Assembly (NCBI GenBank): GCA_004213565.1
Contig: SHBB01000014.1
Coordinates: 1-34,387, forward strand
Origin: Sandaracinaceae bacterium
GTDB lineage: Bacteria; Myxococcota_A; Polyangia; Polyangiales; Sandaracinaceae
DNA: 34,387 nucleotides
Direction of reading: 5' to 3'
Each line of letters opens with the position of its first letter. Position 1 is the stretch's first letter. Positions 17,001-24,282 of the stretch are shown piece after piece. Under the pieces are notes generated by a model. That model ran no database searches. It was not told the origin of the DNA and worked only from the letters and a program-made list of their open reading frames with translations. Position numbers and translations under genes: made by a program.

Positions 17001-18930
17001 CGACCGCCGCTTCGGGGCCCGACACCACGACGATCTCCTCCCCGTTGATGGCGGCGATCTCGGCCTGGCCTCCGGTCCGCGCGAGGATCTCCTCCACCAC
17101 GTCGCGGGGCGCGAGCGCCGCCGCCATGCTGCCTCCGCGCGGCACCTCCGCCATCGCGGCCCCGCGCGCGGCCACGAGCTGAGCGATCTCGAGCGGCGTG
17201 CAGGCCCCGGCGAACGCGAGCGCGACGAGCTCCCCCACCGAGTGCCCGAGCACGCACACCGGCTCGACGCCGCGGCTCTGCCACGCGCGGGCGAGCCCCC
17301 ACTCGAAGGCGAGCAAGGCGGGCTGCGCGAAGCGCGTGTCGTGAACCCGCGCGTCCGCGATGACTTCCCGCAGAGGGACGCCGACGAGAGGCTCGAGGTA
17401 GGCCGCCATCTCGTCGAAGCCGGCGCGAAACTCGTCGTCCACGGTGCGCAGGTGCTCGCCCATCCCGACGCGCTGTGTCCCCTGCCCCGCGAAGACGAGC
17501 GCCACCCGCGGCACCCCCTCGACGCGGCGGGGGCCGACCTCGGAGCGCTGGACCTCGGCCATGGGCGCGGCCCAGCGCCAGCTCCCCTCTCCCCGCGCCG
17601 GCGCCACGCCGCCTGGCTCGCGGGCCGCGAGCCAGCTCCGGTCCCGCGCGAGCTGGGCGATGGCGGTCGCCTCGCTCGGAGCGGTGACGGTCCAAAGCCG
17701 CGGTGCCTCGGCCGAGCGCGCGGCCGAGGGTCCGGCCGCCAGCCGCAGCGCGGCGTGACTGCCGCCCAGCGCGAACCCGTGCACGCAAGCCTGCGCTCCA
17801 TCGGGCAGGGCGACGCATTGGTCCGGCCACCGAAGTCCTCCGGCCAGCGCGGCCGCGTCCGGCTGGCGTGGTACGCGACGTCGACGAAGCCCACATACTG
17901 CCTTGACGATCGACGCGGCGCCGGCCGCCCACTCGAGGTGGCCGGTCCAGGCTTTCGCCGCGCCCACCACCACCTCTCGTCCGTCGAACACCTCGGCGAG
18001 CGCCCTCGCTTCGGCCGCGTCGGCGCTGACCACCCCGACGCCGTGCGCCTCGACGTAGTCCACCTCGGCGGCCCCCACTTCGCGCAGCGCGCGCGCGATG
18101 GCGTCGCGATCGGTCTCGAACGACGCCGCGCGCCCGGAGTGGAGCACGACGCTCGCTTCGATGGTGGCCAGGACGCGGCGCCCCTCGGCCCGGGCGCGCT
18201 CGAGGGTCATGAGCGCCAGCAGCGCCCCGCCTTCTCCGCGCACCCAGCCATCCGCCTCCGGGTGGAAGGGGCGGCATTGCCCGCTGGGGCTCATGAGGCC
18301 GGCGTGCGAGAGCGCCACCCCACCGAGGGGGCTCAACACCGCGTGCGCGCCGCCGGCGAGGGCGAGCTCGATCTCCCCGGAGAGCAGGGCCCGGCTCGCC
18401 AGATCGATCGCGGCGAGGGACGAGGCGCAGCCCATGTCGACGCCGAGACTCGGCCCCGTCCAGCCGAGCCAGCCCGATACGCGGTGGACAGCCACGTTCG
18501 GGGCACCGAGCGGTAGCCAGGCCGACCACTCGCCTCGGTCGACCGACCGCCGGAGGTGCTCCGCCATGGCCATGCCCACGTAGAGCCCGCCCCGCTCGCC
18601 GTGGGTGCCCGGCTCGCCAGCGTCGTGGAGCGCGGAGCGGGCGAGCTCCCGGAGCAGGATCTCGCGCGGGTCGACGCAGCTGGCTTCGTGCTCGCCGAGA
18701 CCGACCCGCGCGAGGTCGACGCGCTCCAGGTCCGGAAGGAACCCTCCGACGCTGCTCACCATGGCGCGGGGCTCCATGAGCTCCGGATCGGTCCATCGAC
18801 TCGCGTCCCAGCGCGACGCCGGCACGGCGGAGAACGCAGGGCCCGCGCCCGACTCCATCCGGTCCACCCAGGCGGGCGCGTCGTCGCCTCCCGGCACCCG
18901 GCAGGCCATGCCCACGATGGCGACGCTCAC
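14002..18930 (-). CDS. Bimodular PKS: KS-AT-ACP-KS-(ACP remnant)-TE
   Basis: 1642 residues. The GTG at 18930 overlaps the HMGS stop (GTGA), and KS1 begins right at the N-terminus, with no loading domain or docking helix. KS1 (1-400): C168 in DMGCASSL, H296 in EAHGVGV, H331 in KAWTGHLEW; these motifs deviate from DTACSSSL/EAHGTGT, but the triad is kept. AT (474-800): S564 in GHSVGE, with HAFH at 664-667, which predicts malonyl-CoA. ACP1 (about 809-855): S836 in GLDS, a compact domain. KS2 (877-1262): canonical C1023, H1157, H1194. After KS2 the KS-AT linker runs straight into 'LPPTPWDR', the segment that normally follows an AT, so the AT is missing. Then a short ACP-like piece, S1395 in ELGVDSLDAL, with no helix I or III. 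TE (1420-1642): S1479 in GWSLGG and a probable H1619. There is no KR, DH or ER. Confidence 0.9.
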   Translation of the reverse strand: MSVAIVGMACRVPGGDDAPAWVDRMESGAGPAFSAVPASRWDASRWTDPELMEPRAMVSSVGGFLPDLERVDLARVGLGEHEASCVDPREILLRELARSALHDAGEPGTHGERGGLYVGMAMAEHLRRSVDRGEWSAWLPLGAPNVAVHRVSGWLGWTGPSLGVDMGCASSLAAIDLASRALLSGEIELALAGGAHAVLSPLGGVALSHAGLMSPSGQCRPFHPEADGWVRGEGGALLALMTLERARAEGRRVLATIEASVVLHSGRAASFETDRDAIARALREVGAAEVDYVEAHGVGVVSADAAEARALAEVFDGREVVVGAAKAWTGHLEWAAGAASIVKAVCGLRRRRVPRQPDAAALAGGLRWPDQCVALPDGAQACVHGFALGGSHAALRLAAGPSAARSAEAPRLWTVTAPSEATAIAQLARDRSWLAAREPGGVAPARGEGSWRWAAPMAEVQRSEVGPRRVEGVPRVALVFAGQGTQRVGMGEHLRTVDDEFRAGFDEMAAYLEPLVGVPLREVIADARVHDTRFAQPALLAFEWGLARAWQSRGVEPVCVLGHSVGELVALAFAGACTPLEIAQLVAARGAAMAEVPRGGSMAAALAPRDVVEEILARTGGQAEIAAINGEEIVVVSGPEAAVEAVTAELDEAFYGVIPLETSHAFHSRQMEPALAAVRAAGDEVRWRAPAIPVVSNLEARPFERTLDGGAIAEHVRGTVRFSESLSWLREHADVVIEIGPGAQMSRSVRAAGLTCIPSLLSEEALGLAAAEAELFMLGGIAPPVLEAAVERPPIAFARAPLAALDSSADVWEVAERVAGKALDRERGLMGAGLDSAAIVEIAARMGVEPAALFEDGGASEAPRPSAVRSPAPSNGAVIVGMACRFPGGVEEPRDLWDRLERRIPVVGPAPDGRGAWPVPAGGFLDDPFAFDERAFGVAADRVDPHHRLLLEVATEALEHAGLGGPALQRAGRVGVFVARNGAEPQIPRDLAEAVAGLPSSASGEVAHRLGLRGPAVTIDTACSGSLVAAHLAVRALLDGECDVALAGGVSLQLHPQMVRVLLEGGALARDGVARAFEPGARGYVRAEGCGVIVLRRDEERTEGAGPLARWLGSAVGHDGASQGYTAPSGAAQQEVVSSALARAGLEPDAIGFVEAHGTGTPIGDPIEARALSRAFAARAEPLPVTASKRVFGHAEAAAGVLGLIVAVEALRRGRVPGQPPRESALEVEGLRFPSEGEALDGRAVGVSSFGMTGTNAHAVVGLVEPATTGGSRAPLDLLVLPLSAPTEPGLERLAARHARALSEPDVDAESWCASAWARPSRQARRAVAGRSAAELVAALRGGPSAPLPPAVAAWAEGTTDALSPLASQAPLAHLPPTPWDRGAAPTLTELGVDSLDALARGIHPDGSRVDASGAPRGRGDWLLVLPPGVPEPRVEALMAEVGAPCRRLAVDVDGLAPAALETLRDHLAEVPAVVVGWSLGGRIAASLVGAPGVRAAVVVDAAPRGGALDPVVTTWMFCGSLALRASVDGPSRATVERRGVRRSLRQMLEHCIEAGYLPEDMSEAELEALRDRFGAGLERALLRHEVSPSVPCVVVRAADGPVHPDAWATQPASIPGDHYSLWSRGIEPLGAIVRQVLEREC

Positions 18931-20111
18931 GGCTGAGCCCCATAGGTCCGGACGTGCCGCTCGACGCGCAGCAGGCCGAACCCAGGGCCTTCGGGGCGGC
19001 GAACCAGGTTCGGGGCGACGAGGTTGTCCTCGCCCGCGGTGACGAGCTCTTCGTAGCGCTCGAGGTCGATCAGACCCCGCGCGTCCATGCGCTCGCGGAT
19101 CGCCCGCGCGCGGAGCCTCGCGCAGGCCCCCTCGACGATCCGCCCGCGGAGCCACTCCGCGCACGCCCCTGATCCGTAGCTGAAGATCGCGACTCGCCTG
19201 GCGTCGGCCTCCACGTCGAGGAGCAGCGAGGCGAGCGACACCCAGACGGAGCCGGAGTAGACGTTCGAGATCTCGCGGTTCAACCCCAGCGTGGGCGCCA
19301 CGCGCCGCTCGAAGTCCTCGGCGATCTCGGTCTCCTCCGGGAAGCCTCGCTCCTTCTCGAGGAGCGTCGCGTGTGCCTGACGCACCAGCGAGATCAACGG
19401 CGCGTGGAAGACGAGGTGGTCGTCCTCGAGCGCGTCGGCGTCGAGCTGCCCCAGCAGGTCGTCGTGCGCGTTCTCCACGAGGTCCAGGTAGCTGCTCAGG
19501 GAGAGCACCGGATCGGCCAGCTCCGAGAGGGGTCCAGGCCGGCTCACGTCGTGGACCTCCTGCGCGGCGACGCCGCTCACGTCGTCGAGTCGGAGCAGCC
19601 GCGGCGCGGCGGACACGACCATCGCCACGGCGCCTGTCCCCGCCGTGAGCTCCGGCAGCTCGCCAGCGTGCCGCCGGGCGATGTCGGTGGCGATCACGAG
19701 CGCCGCTCTGCCGCGCGCGGCCGGGCTCGCCACCCAGGCGCGGGCGAGCTGGACCGCCGCCGTGCCGCCGTGGCAAGCATGCTTGACCTCGAGGTTGCGA
19801 CAGCCCGACGGGAGCCCGAGCAGGCCATGCACCCAGCTCGAGAGCGGCTTGCCGAAGTCGAGCGCGGTCTCGGTCGCCACCAGCAAGAGGCCGAATCGCT
19901 CCGCACCGTGCTCCTCGACCAGGCCGCGCGCCGCGTTCGCCGCGAGCGTGACCGGGTCCTCCCACTCCGGCGTGATGGAGCGGCGGCGAAACCCCACGAG
20001 CGCCTGCTGCTCCGGTGAGAACCCGCGCGCCGCGGCGAGTCGCTCGTGGTCGATCGCGAGCGTCGACGCGTAGACGTCCAGGTCGTCGATGCCCGTCTGT
20101 TCGTCTCTCAT
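18927..20111 (-). CDS. pksG: HMG-CoA synthase-like beta-branching enzyme (PksG/CurD type)
   Basis: 394 residues; the ATG at 20111 overlaps the previous stop (ATGA). All three catalytic residues are in place: E81 in ATETALDFGKP, C113 in EVKHACHGGTA and H236 in LVFHAPLISL. 'NVYSGSVWVSL' and 'FSYGSGACAEW' are further signature segments. The KHAC-x-GGT form with ACP-linked neighbours marks the polyketide branch (PksG, CurD, MupH, TaC) rather than the mevalonate enzyme. It joins acetyl-ACP to the beta-keto group of an ACP-bound chain, giving an HMG-type branched intermediate. The partners ACP, KS, ECH1 and ECH2 are all in the same operon. Symbol by family analogy only. Confidence 0.92.
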   Translation of the reverse strand: MRDEQTGIDDLDVYASTLAIDHERLAAARGFSPEQQALVGFRRRSITPEWEDPVTLAANAARGLVEEHGAERFGLLLVATETALDFGKPLSSWVHGLLGLPSGCRNLEVKHACHGGTAAVQLARAWVASPAARGRAALVIATDIARRHAGELPELTAGTGAVAMVVSAAPRLLRLDDVSGVAAQEVHDVSRPGPLSELADPVLSLSSYLDLVENAHDDLLGQLDADALEDDHLVFHAPLISLVRQAHATLLEKERGFPEETEIAEDFERRVAPTLGLNREISNVYSGSVWVSLASLLLDVEADARRVAIFSYGSGACAEWLRGRIVEGACARLRARAIRERMDARGLIDLERYEELVTAGEDNLVAPNLVRRPEGPGFGLLRVERHVRTYGAQP

Positions 20112-20620
20112 CTCGCTGCCTCCGCCTCGATGTGCTCGCCGGTGATGAAGCCCCCGTCCTCCGACGCGAGGAACCGGAGGAGTCCCGCGCTGACGGGCGA
20201 CGCGAGGTTGACCGTCACCTGCCTCGGGCCGAGCTCCTTGGCTCCGCTCCGCACGAGCGCCCGCAGCGCTCCGTCCACCGTGGCCGCCCATCGTCCCTCG
20301 GCCGGCTCGGCGCCGATCACGAGCGCCCCCCCGCCTTCGACCAGGAGCTCGGCGCCGAAGCGCGCGCTCGCGAGCACGATCGGGACCACCCTCCGCTCCA
20401 GCGCCGCGGCGAGGGACGCGTCCGGCGGCCCCGCCCCGTTCGCGAAGAGGACGACGGCGTCGAAGCCGCCGAGCGCCTCGATCGCCTGGTCGACCCTGCG
20501 GTCCGCGTCCTCAGGTGCGCTCGTGAGCGGCTCCGGGTCGACCCACGACGTCGCCGCGAGGGGGCCGAGCTCGACCTCGGACGCGCCCTCGCCCACCAGG
20601 CACCAGCGCTGCGGGCTCAC
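20108..20620 (-). CDS. Degenerate SDR-like protein
   Basis: 170 residues from a GTG at 20620 that overlaps the KS stop (GTGA); its own stop overlaps the HMGS start (ATGA), so it is clearly translated within the operon. The second half follows the short-chain dehydrogenase plan (…ALRALVRSGAKELGPRQVTVNLASP… and LASEDGGFITGEHIE, compare FabG 'VN.vaPG' and 'FLaSd.asfITGq'). The nucleotide-binding TGxxxGIG motif is absent, the protein is 70 or so residues shorter than FabG, and the YxxxK position reads W-A-A-T-V. It is probably inactive as a reductase. It may be a structural partner of the KS or HMGS, or a decaying gene. Confidence 0.75.
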   Translation of the reverse strand: MSPQRWCLVGEGASEVELGPLAATSWVDPEPLTSAPEDADRRVDQAIEALGGFDAVVLFANGAGPPDASLAAALERRVVPIVLASARFGAELLVEGGGALVIGAEPAEGRWAATVDGALRALVRSGAKELGPRQVTVNLASPVSAGLLRFLASEDGGFITGEHIEAEAAR

Positions 20621-21852
20621 GCCGCCCCCACGACGACGGAGCTGTTGAGGCCCCCGAATCCGAATGAGTTGGAGAGGGCCACGCGCGCCGACACCTCGCG
20701 CACCTCGCGCGCGAGGTCGAGCTCCACGTCGGGGCGCTCGAGGTTGGCGCAGCCGTGGAGGCGCCCTCGCCGGAGCTGCTCCAGCGTGGCCACCAGCTCG
20801 ATGGCGGCTGCGCCCTGCAGACAGTGCCCGAGCATCGACTTGGGCGTGTTCACCGGCGGGGCGTGCCCGTCGAGCGCCTCGGTGATGCTCTCCGCCTCGA
20901 CCGCGTCTCCCTTCGGCGTGCTGGTGGCGTGGGCCGAGACGAAGTCGACGTCGCGCCCGGTGAGCCCCGCCTCTGACAGCGCCGACCGCATCGCGCGAAC
21001 CTGCCCCTCGCGATCGGGGCGCGTGTGTCGCGTCGCGGACGAGCTCGCGCCGGTCCCGAGGAGCCAGCCGTACACCCGGGCGCCGCGCGCCAGGGCGTGC
21101 TCGCGCCGCTCGAGGACCACCATGGCCGCCCCCTCCGACGGCACGAACCCCTCGCGGTCGGCGTCGAACGGGCGGCTCGCCTCGGTCGGTCGGTCGTTGA
21201 AGCTCTGGATCGACAGCGCCTCGAGGTGGGACCACGCCTGGAGCGCGAGGCTCGACGCGCTGGTCGCCACCCCTCCCGCGACCACCGCGTCCGCGCGCCC
21301 GGCGCGGATCGCGTCGACCGCCGCGCAGATCGACAGGTTGCTCGAGGCGCAGGCGCCGCCCACGGTGAACACCGGCCCGCGCGCCGTCAGCACCTCGGCG
21401 ATGGCGCTCGCGATGTCGGTGTCGAAGCCCCACAGCCCGAAGAGCGGCTCGAGGAAGTCGGGCTCCTCCTCGAGGATCTGCGCGTTGACCTGATGACCCT
21501 TCACGTGGGCGTTGTGACAGCCGATCACGTGCCCCAGCCGCTCGGGCGCCACCCCGCTGACGTCGGCGTCCCGCGCCGCGTCGAGCGCCGCCGCGGCCGC
21601 CATCGCGGTCGCCGGGGGCACGCCCCTCAGGACGTGAGAGACCCGCTCCGGCGCGCCCTGATCGGCGAGGAAGCCTGCGAGATCGAAGCCCGACAGATCG
21701 CCGCCGATCTTCGAGTAGATGCGAGGGTCCATCTCCTTCCATCGGGTGATCCCCGATCGACCCGCCTCGAGCCCGTCGGCGAGCGCCTCGGGCGTCGTCC
21801 CCAGGGTGGAGACGACGCCTCGCCCCGTGATCGCGATGGGCTCGTGCTTCAC
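20617..21852 (-). CDS. Free-standing ketosynthase of the beta-branching cassette (PksF-like position)
   Basis: 411 residues, GTG at 21852 with a GGAGGAG ribosome site 5 nt before it. FabF-like ketosynthase: C168 in GGACASSN, H308 in SAHATST, H343 in KSMLGHC, and a C-terminal 'NSFGFGGLNSSVVV'. In HMGS cassettes the stand-alone KS decarboxylates malonyl-ACP to acetyl-ACP and usually has Ser in place of the active-site Cys. Here the Cys is kept (codon TGC), so true condensing activity is not ruled out. The ACP lies immediately upstream, as expected for its substrate carrier. Confidence 0.88.
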   Translation of the reverse strand: MKHEPIAITGRGVVSTLGTTPEALADGLEAGRSGITRWKEMDPRIYSKIGGDLSGFDLAGFLADQGAPERVSHVLRGVPPATAMAAAAALDAARDADVSGVAPERLGHVIGCHNAHVKGHQVNAQILEEEPDFLEPLFGLWGFDTDIASAIAEVLTARGPVFTVGGACASSNLSICAAVDAIRAGRADAVVAGGVATSASSLALQAWSHLEALSIQSFNDRPTEASRPFDADREGFVPSEGAAMVVLERREHALARGARVYGWLLGTGASSSATRHTRPDREGQVRAMRSALSEAGLTGRDVDFVSAHATSTPKGDAVEAESITEALDGHAPPVNTPKSMLGHCLQGAAAIELVATLEQLRRGRLHGCANLERPDVELDLAREVREVSARVALSNSFGFGGLNSSVVVGAA

Positions 21853-21889
21853 GTGGGCTCCTCCCCGCGACGCGGTCGGCTGGACCGGC

Positions 21890-22135
21890 TCACTTCGCGT
21901 GCTCGACGAAGAGGTCGACCAGCGTCGCCACGTCCTTGGCGCGCGACATGTCCGTGCGAGGCACCCTGACGCGGAGGGAGCGCATGGTCCGCGACACGAT
22001 CTCCACGACCTGGATGGAGTCCGCGCCGTAGTCGGCGAGCAGGCTGCTCTGCTCGATCACCGTCGCCTCCGCGCTGTTCGGCACCACCAGCCGCAGGTTG
22101 CTCGTGAGCGCGCTCAAGACCGTCTCTCTCTCCAT
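21890..22135 (-). CDS. Free acyl carrier protein of the beta-branching cassette
   Basis: 81 residues. I chose the ATG at 22135 because AGGAGG (22141-22146) lies 5 nt before it; a GTG at 22141 would sit inside that ribosome site. The phosphopantetheine Ser is in DYGADSIQVVEI (Ser42 or so), followed by a helix III region and 'ATLVDLFVEHAK'. By analogy with AcpK/CurB/TaB it carries the malonyl and then acetyl group donated to the HMGS. It begins 12 nt after the ECH2 stop. Confidence 0.9.
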   Translation of the reverse strand: MERETVLSALTSNLRLVVPNSAEATVIEQSSLLADYGADSIQVVEIVSRTMRSLRVRVPRTDMSRAKDVATLVDLFVEHAK

Positions 22136-22147
22136 CTCCACCTCCTG

Positions 22148-22879
22148 TCAAGCTCCATATCGATCGTCGACGCTCCGACGAACATCATCTCGCGCGAACA
22201 GCGCCTCGTGCGCGGCGCGCTCCTCCGCGACCGCGCGGGCCAGCTCGTCGGCGCGACGGCCGGCCAGCATCCGGCGGAGCGCGACGACCGAAGCGCGCGG
22301 GGCCTCGGTCATGCGGCGCGCGAGCTCGATGGCCTCCGCGCGCACACTCTCTCTCGGGAGGATGTAGGGCGCGAGAGGCGTCACCCGGAGCTCTTCGCCC
22401 GTGACGAGCCGCCCGCTGAACATCATGTCGTGCGCGAGCGCCGGGCCGAGCCACCACGGCAAGACGGCGGTGGTGCCCATGCCGGGCGGAAACCCGAGCG
22501 CCATGAAGTTGGCCCCGTACAGCGACTCCCGCGACAGCACCGCGCCGTCCCCGAGCAGGCCCAGGGTGAAGCCGCCTCCGATGGCGTGCCCCGACATCGC
22601 GGCGATCACCGGGACCGGGATCGCCCCCATCGCGCCCGGAACCTCCGCTGCGTATCGCGTGGCGTGTCGGCTCTGGTCCTGCAACGAGGCGAGCGGGGCG
22701 CCGAGACAGAACTCGTTCTCGCCGCCGAGGACCACGACGGCCCGCACCGCGTCACTCTCGGCTTCCGCCGCCACGGCCCGCAGGCGCTCCGGGAGGTCCG
22801 GCCCGAGCCAGGGGCGCGCGCCCTCGGGCGCCAGGTCGAACGCCCAGATGCCGTCTTCGATCTCGCGGAGCGCGCTCAT
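22148..22879 (-). CDS. pksI: ECH2-type enoyl-CoA hydratase homologue (PksI-like decarboxylase)
   Basis: 243 residues; the ATG at 22879 overlaps the previous stop (ATGA). Crotonase fold with 'EFCLGAPLASL', the oxyanion segment 'MSGHAIGGGFTLGLLGDGAV', and 'YGANFMALGFPPGMGTT', a signature of the ECH2 branch (PksI, CurF-ECH2, TaY: 'Y..NFM..GFTPGMG'). ECH2 decarboxylates the 3-methylglutaconyl-ACP formed by ECH1, leaving a beta-methyl or exomethylene branch. Symbol by family analogy. Confidence 0.88.
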   Translation of the reverse strand: MSALREIEDGIWAFDLAPEGARPWLGPDLPERLRAVAAEAESDAVRAVVVLGGENEFCLGAPLASLQDQSRHATRYAAEVPGAMGAIPVPVIAAMSGHAIGGGFTLGLLGDGAVLSRESLYGANFMALGFPPGMGTTAVLPWWLGPALAHDMMFSGRLVTGEELRVTPLAPYILPRESVRAEAIELARRMTEAPRASVVALRRMLAGRRADELARAVAEERAAHEALFARDDVRRSVDDRYGA

Positions 22880-23502
22880 CCCGCCGCCTCCCGGAGCCCA
22901 CCGGTGACGCGGAGGTGTCGCGATCCCAGCCCGCCGGTCGCCGCGAACCACCCGGCCCGGGCGATCTCCTTCGCGTCGCCCGCCCGCCGCAGCGGACAGT
23001 CGTCCACGAGCTGCCGCCGCACGTCTCCCGGCAGGGCTTCGGTGAGCTGGGTGCTCACCAGGCCGGGCACGATGACGTGAACCCTCACGCCTCCGCGCGC
23101 CAGATCGTCTGCGAGCCCGTTGAGCGCCCCCTTGGAGATCGCGTACCCAGCGTTGCCGCTGGCCCCGTGCGCGTAGAGGCTCCCGAAGAGGATCACCCGT
23201 TCGCGCACCTCCTCGGCCAGCCGCGCGGCGGCGACCACGTTCACTTCGAGCGCCTGCAGGAGGTCCCCCGCGTCGAGCGAGAGCAGTGGCGTGTCCGGGG
23301 AGAAGACCGCGCAGTGGGCCAACACGTCGACCGGGCGGGCCGGGAGGTGGCGCACGTCGGCTTCGACGACCTCGTCCGCCGCCTCGCGCATGCCCTCCGA
23401 GGCTCGCCTCGCCACGGCGATCACGTGGGCGTCCGCCGCGGCCGCCTCCCGCGCGAACGCCAGCCCGATGCCCCGCGACGCGCCCGTGACCATCACCCTC
23501 AC
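22876..23502 (-). CDS. Short-chain dehydrogenase/reductase
   Basis: 208 residues; the GTG at 23502 overlaps the ECH1 stop (GTGA). The cofactor motif TGASRGIG is at residues 5-12, the catalytic Ser is in 'LFGSLYAHG', and YAISK supplies the Tyr-Lys pair. The usual NNAG is replaced by AHCA. Short for the FabG type, but all catalytic parts are present. As the only intact reductase in a cluster whose PKS has no KR domain, it is the natural candidate for a trans-acting ketoreductase. Not part of the standard HMGS cassette. Confidence 0.85.
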   Translation of the reverse strand: MRVMVTGASRGIGLAFAREAAAADAHVIAVARRASEGMREAADEVVEADVRHLPARPVDVLAHCAVFSPDTPLLSLDAGDLLQALEVNVVAAARLAEEVRERVILFGSLYAHGASGNAGYAISKGALNGLADDLARGGVRVHVIVPGLVSTQLTEALPGDVRRQLVDDCPLRRAGDAKEIARAGWFAATGGLGSRHLRVTGGLREAAG

Positions 23503-24242
23503 GACGGTCGCTCCTCGTCGGGGAGCGGCCAGGGCGTCCAGCCGTCGCGCCATCGTCCGAGGCGAACGCGCGCGTCCTCGCTGGTCGCGCAGGACTCGAA
23601 CCCGTCGATGGCCGACGCGCGATCGGGGGGCGCGAAGCCGGCGGAGTAGGCGCGGAAGCGCGCGACGGCGGCCGGACCGAGGCGCGTGGTGCGCTGCAGC
23701 AGGGCGGCCAGCGCGGCCTCACCGTCGTCCTCGAAACGTTGGTCGACGAGACCCAGCCGCGCCGCCTCGGAGGCGGTGAGGGTCGGTCCGCCCAGCGCGA
23801 GGCGACGGGCCTGCGACGGACCGATGCGTCGCGCCACGTAGGGATGGACCGCGGCGGGCATCAGGCCGAAGAGCAGCTCCGGCAGCCCGAACGAGGCACC
23901 GGGGCCCGCGAGCACGTGATCGGCCACCGACGCGAGGCCCAGCCCCCCTCCCTGCGCCGCGCCCCGGACCAGCGCGATGACGACGAAGGGCGCGCGGTCG
24001 AGCCACTCGAGGATGTCGGTGAACGCGGCCACCCGCGATCTCCCGTCGTCGAGGGGTCCCTCGAGGTCCAGCCCTCGGCAGAACACGTCCGCGTCCCCCT
24101 CGAGCACCACCGCCGCGGACCGCACACCCTGAAGCTGACGCCCCAGCGCGCCGACGCCGCGGGCGGTCAACGTCGGCGCGAGGCGGACCCGTGTCACCGG
24201 GCGGGGCCGCGCGGGGGGGGACGTGAGGGCTCCAGCGGACAT
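23499..24242 (-). CDS. pksH: ECH1-type enoyl-CoA hydratase homologue (PksH-like dehydratase)
   Basis: 247 residues from the ATG at 24242; upstream codons are Arg/Pro noise over the promoter region. Crotonase fold with 'VFCRGLDLEGP', 'VRGAAQGGGLGLASVADHVLA' and 'FGLPELLFGLMPAAVHPYVARRIG', as in ECH1 enzymes (PksH, CurE, TaX). ECH1 removes water from the HMG-type ACP intermediate. First gene of the operon. About 41 bp upstream of its start begins the three half-site array at 24283-24315. Symbol by family analogy. Confidence 0.88.
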   Translation of the reverse strand: MSAGALTSPPARPRPVTRVRLAPTLTARGVGALGRQLQGVRSAAVVLEGDADVFCRGLDLEGPLDDGRSRVAAFTDILEWLDRAPFVVIALVRGAAQGGGLGLASVADHVLAGPGASFGLPELLFGLMPAAVHPYVARRIGPSQARRLALGGPTLTASEAARLGLVDQRFEDDGEAALAALLQRTTRLGPAAVARFRAYSAGFAPPDRASAIDGFESCATSEDARVRLGRWRDGWTPWPLPDEERPS

Positions 24243-24282
24243 CGCCGCGACGGTAGCGACCCGGGGCGCGACGAAGTGTCCA

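Larger units (their letters stand above)
13586..24242 (-). other. Polyketide operon with a complete HMGS beta-branching cassette
   Basis: Nine same-strand genes, in order ECH1, SDR, ECH2, ACP, KS, SDR-like, HMGS, PKS, lipocalin-like. Start/stop overlaps are GTGA (23499-23502), ATGA (22876-22879), GTGA (20617-20620), ATGA (20108-20111), GTGA (18927-18930) and ATGCTGA (14002-14008). The only internal gaps are 12 nt before the ACP and 37 nt before the KS, and both of those starts have strong ribosome sites. The unit is bounded by a 200-bp gap on the upstream side and a converging gene on the other. No PPTase, trans-acting AT or NRPS is present. Confidence 0.85.

Noticed and set aside
15037-18516. 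Long plus-strand open frame opposite the PKS gene
   Set aside because: It is a mirror of the PKS frame in GC-rich DNA: Arg/His/Ala-rich, no domains, no ribosome site, while the minus strand encodes clear KS and AT domains.
18927-20111. HMGS as a mevalonate-pathway enzyme
   Set aside because: Its neighbours (free ACP, KS, ECH1, ECH2, PKS) and the KHAC-x-GGT motif fit the ACP-dependent polyketide branch.
14002-21852. PUFA- or enediyne-type iterative synthase
   Set aside because: There are no tandem ACPs, no DH or KR domain and no PUFA-type layout; the HMGS cassette explains the free enzymes better.
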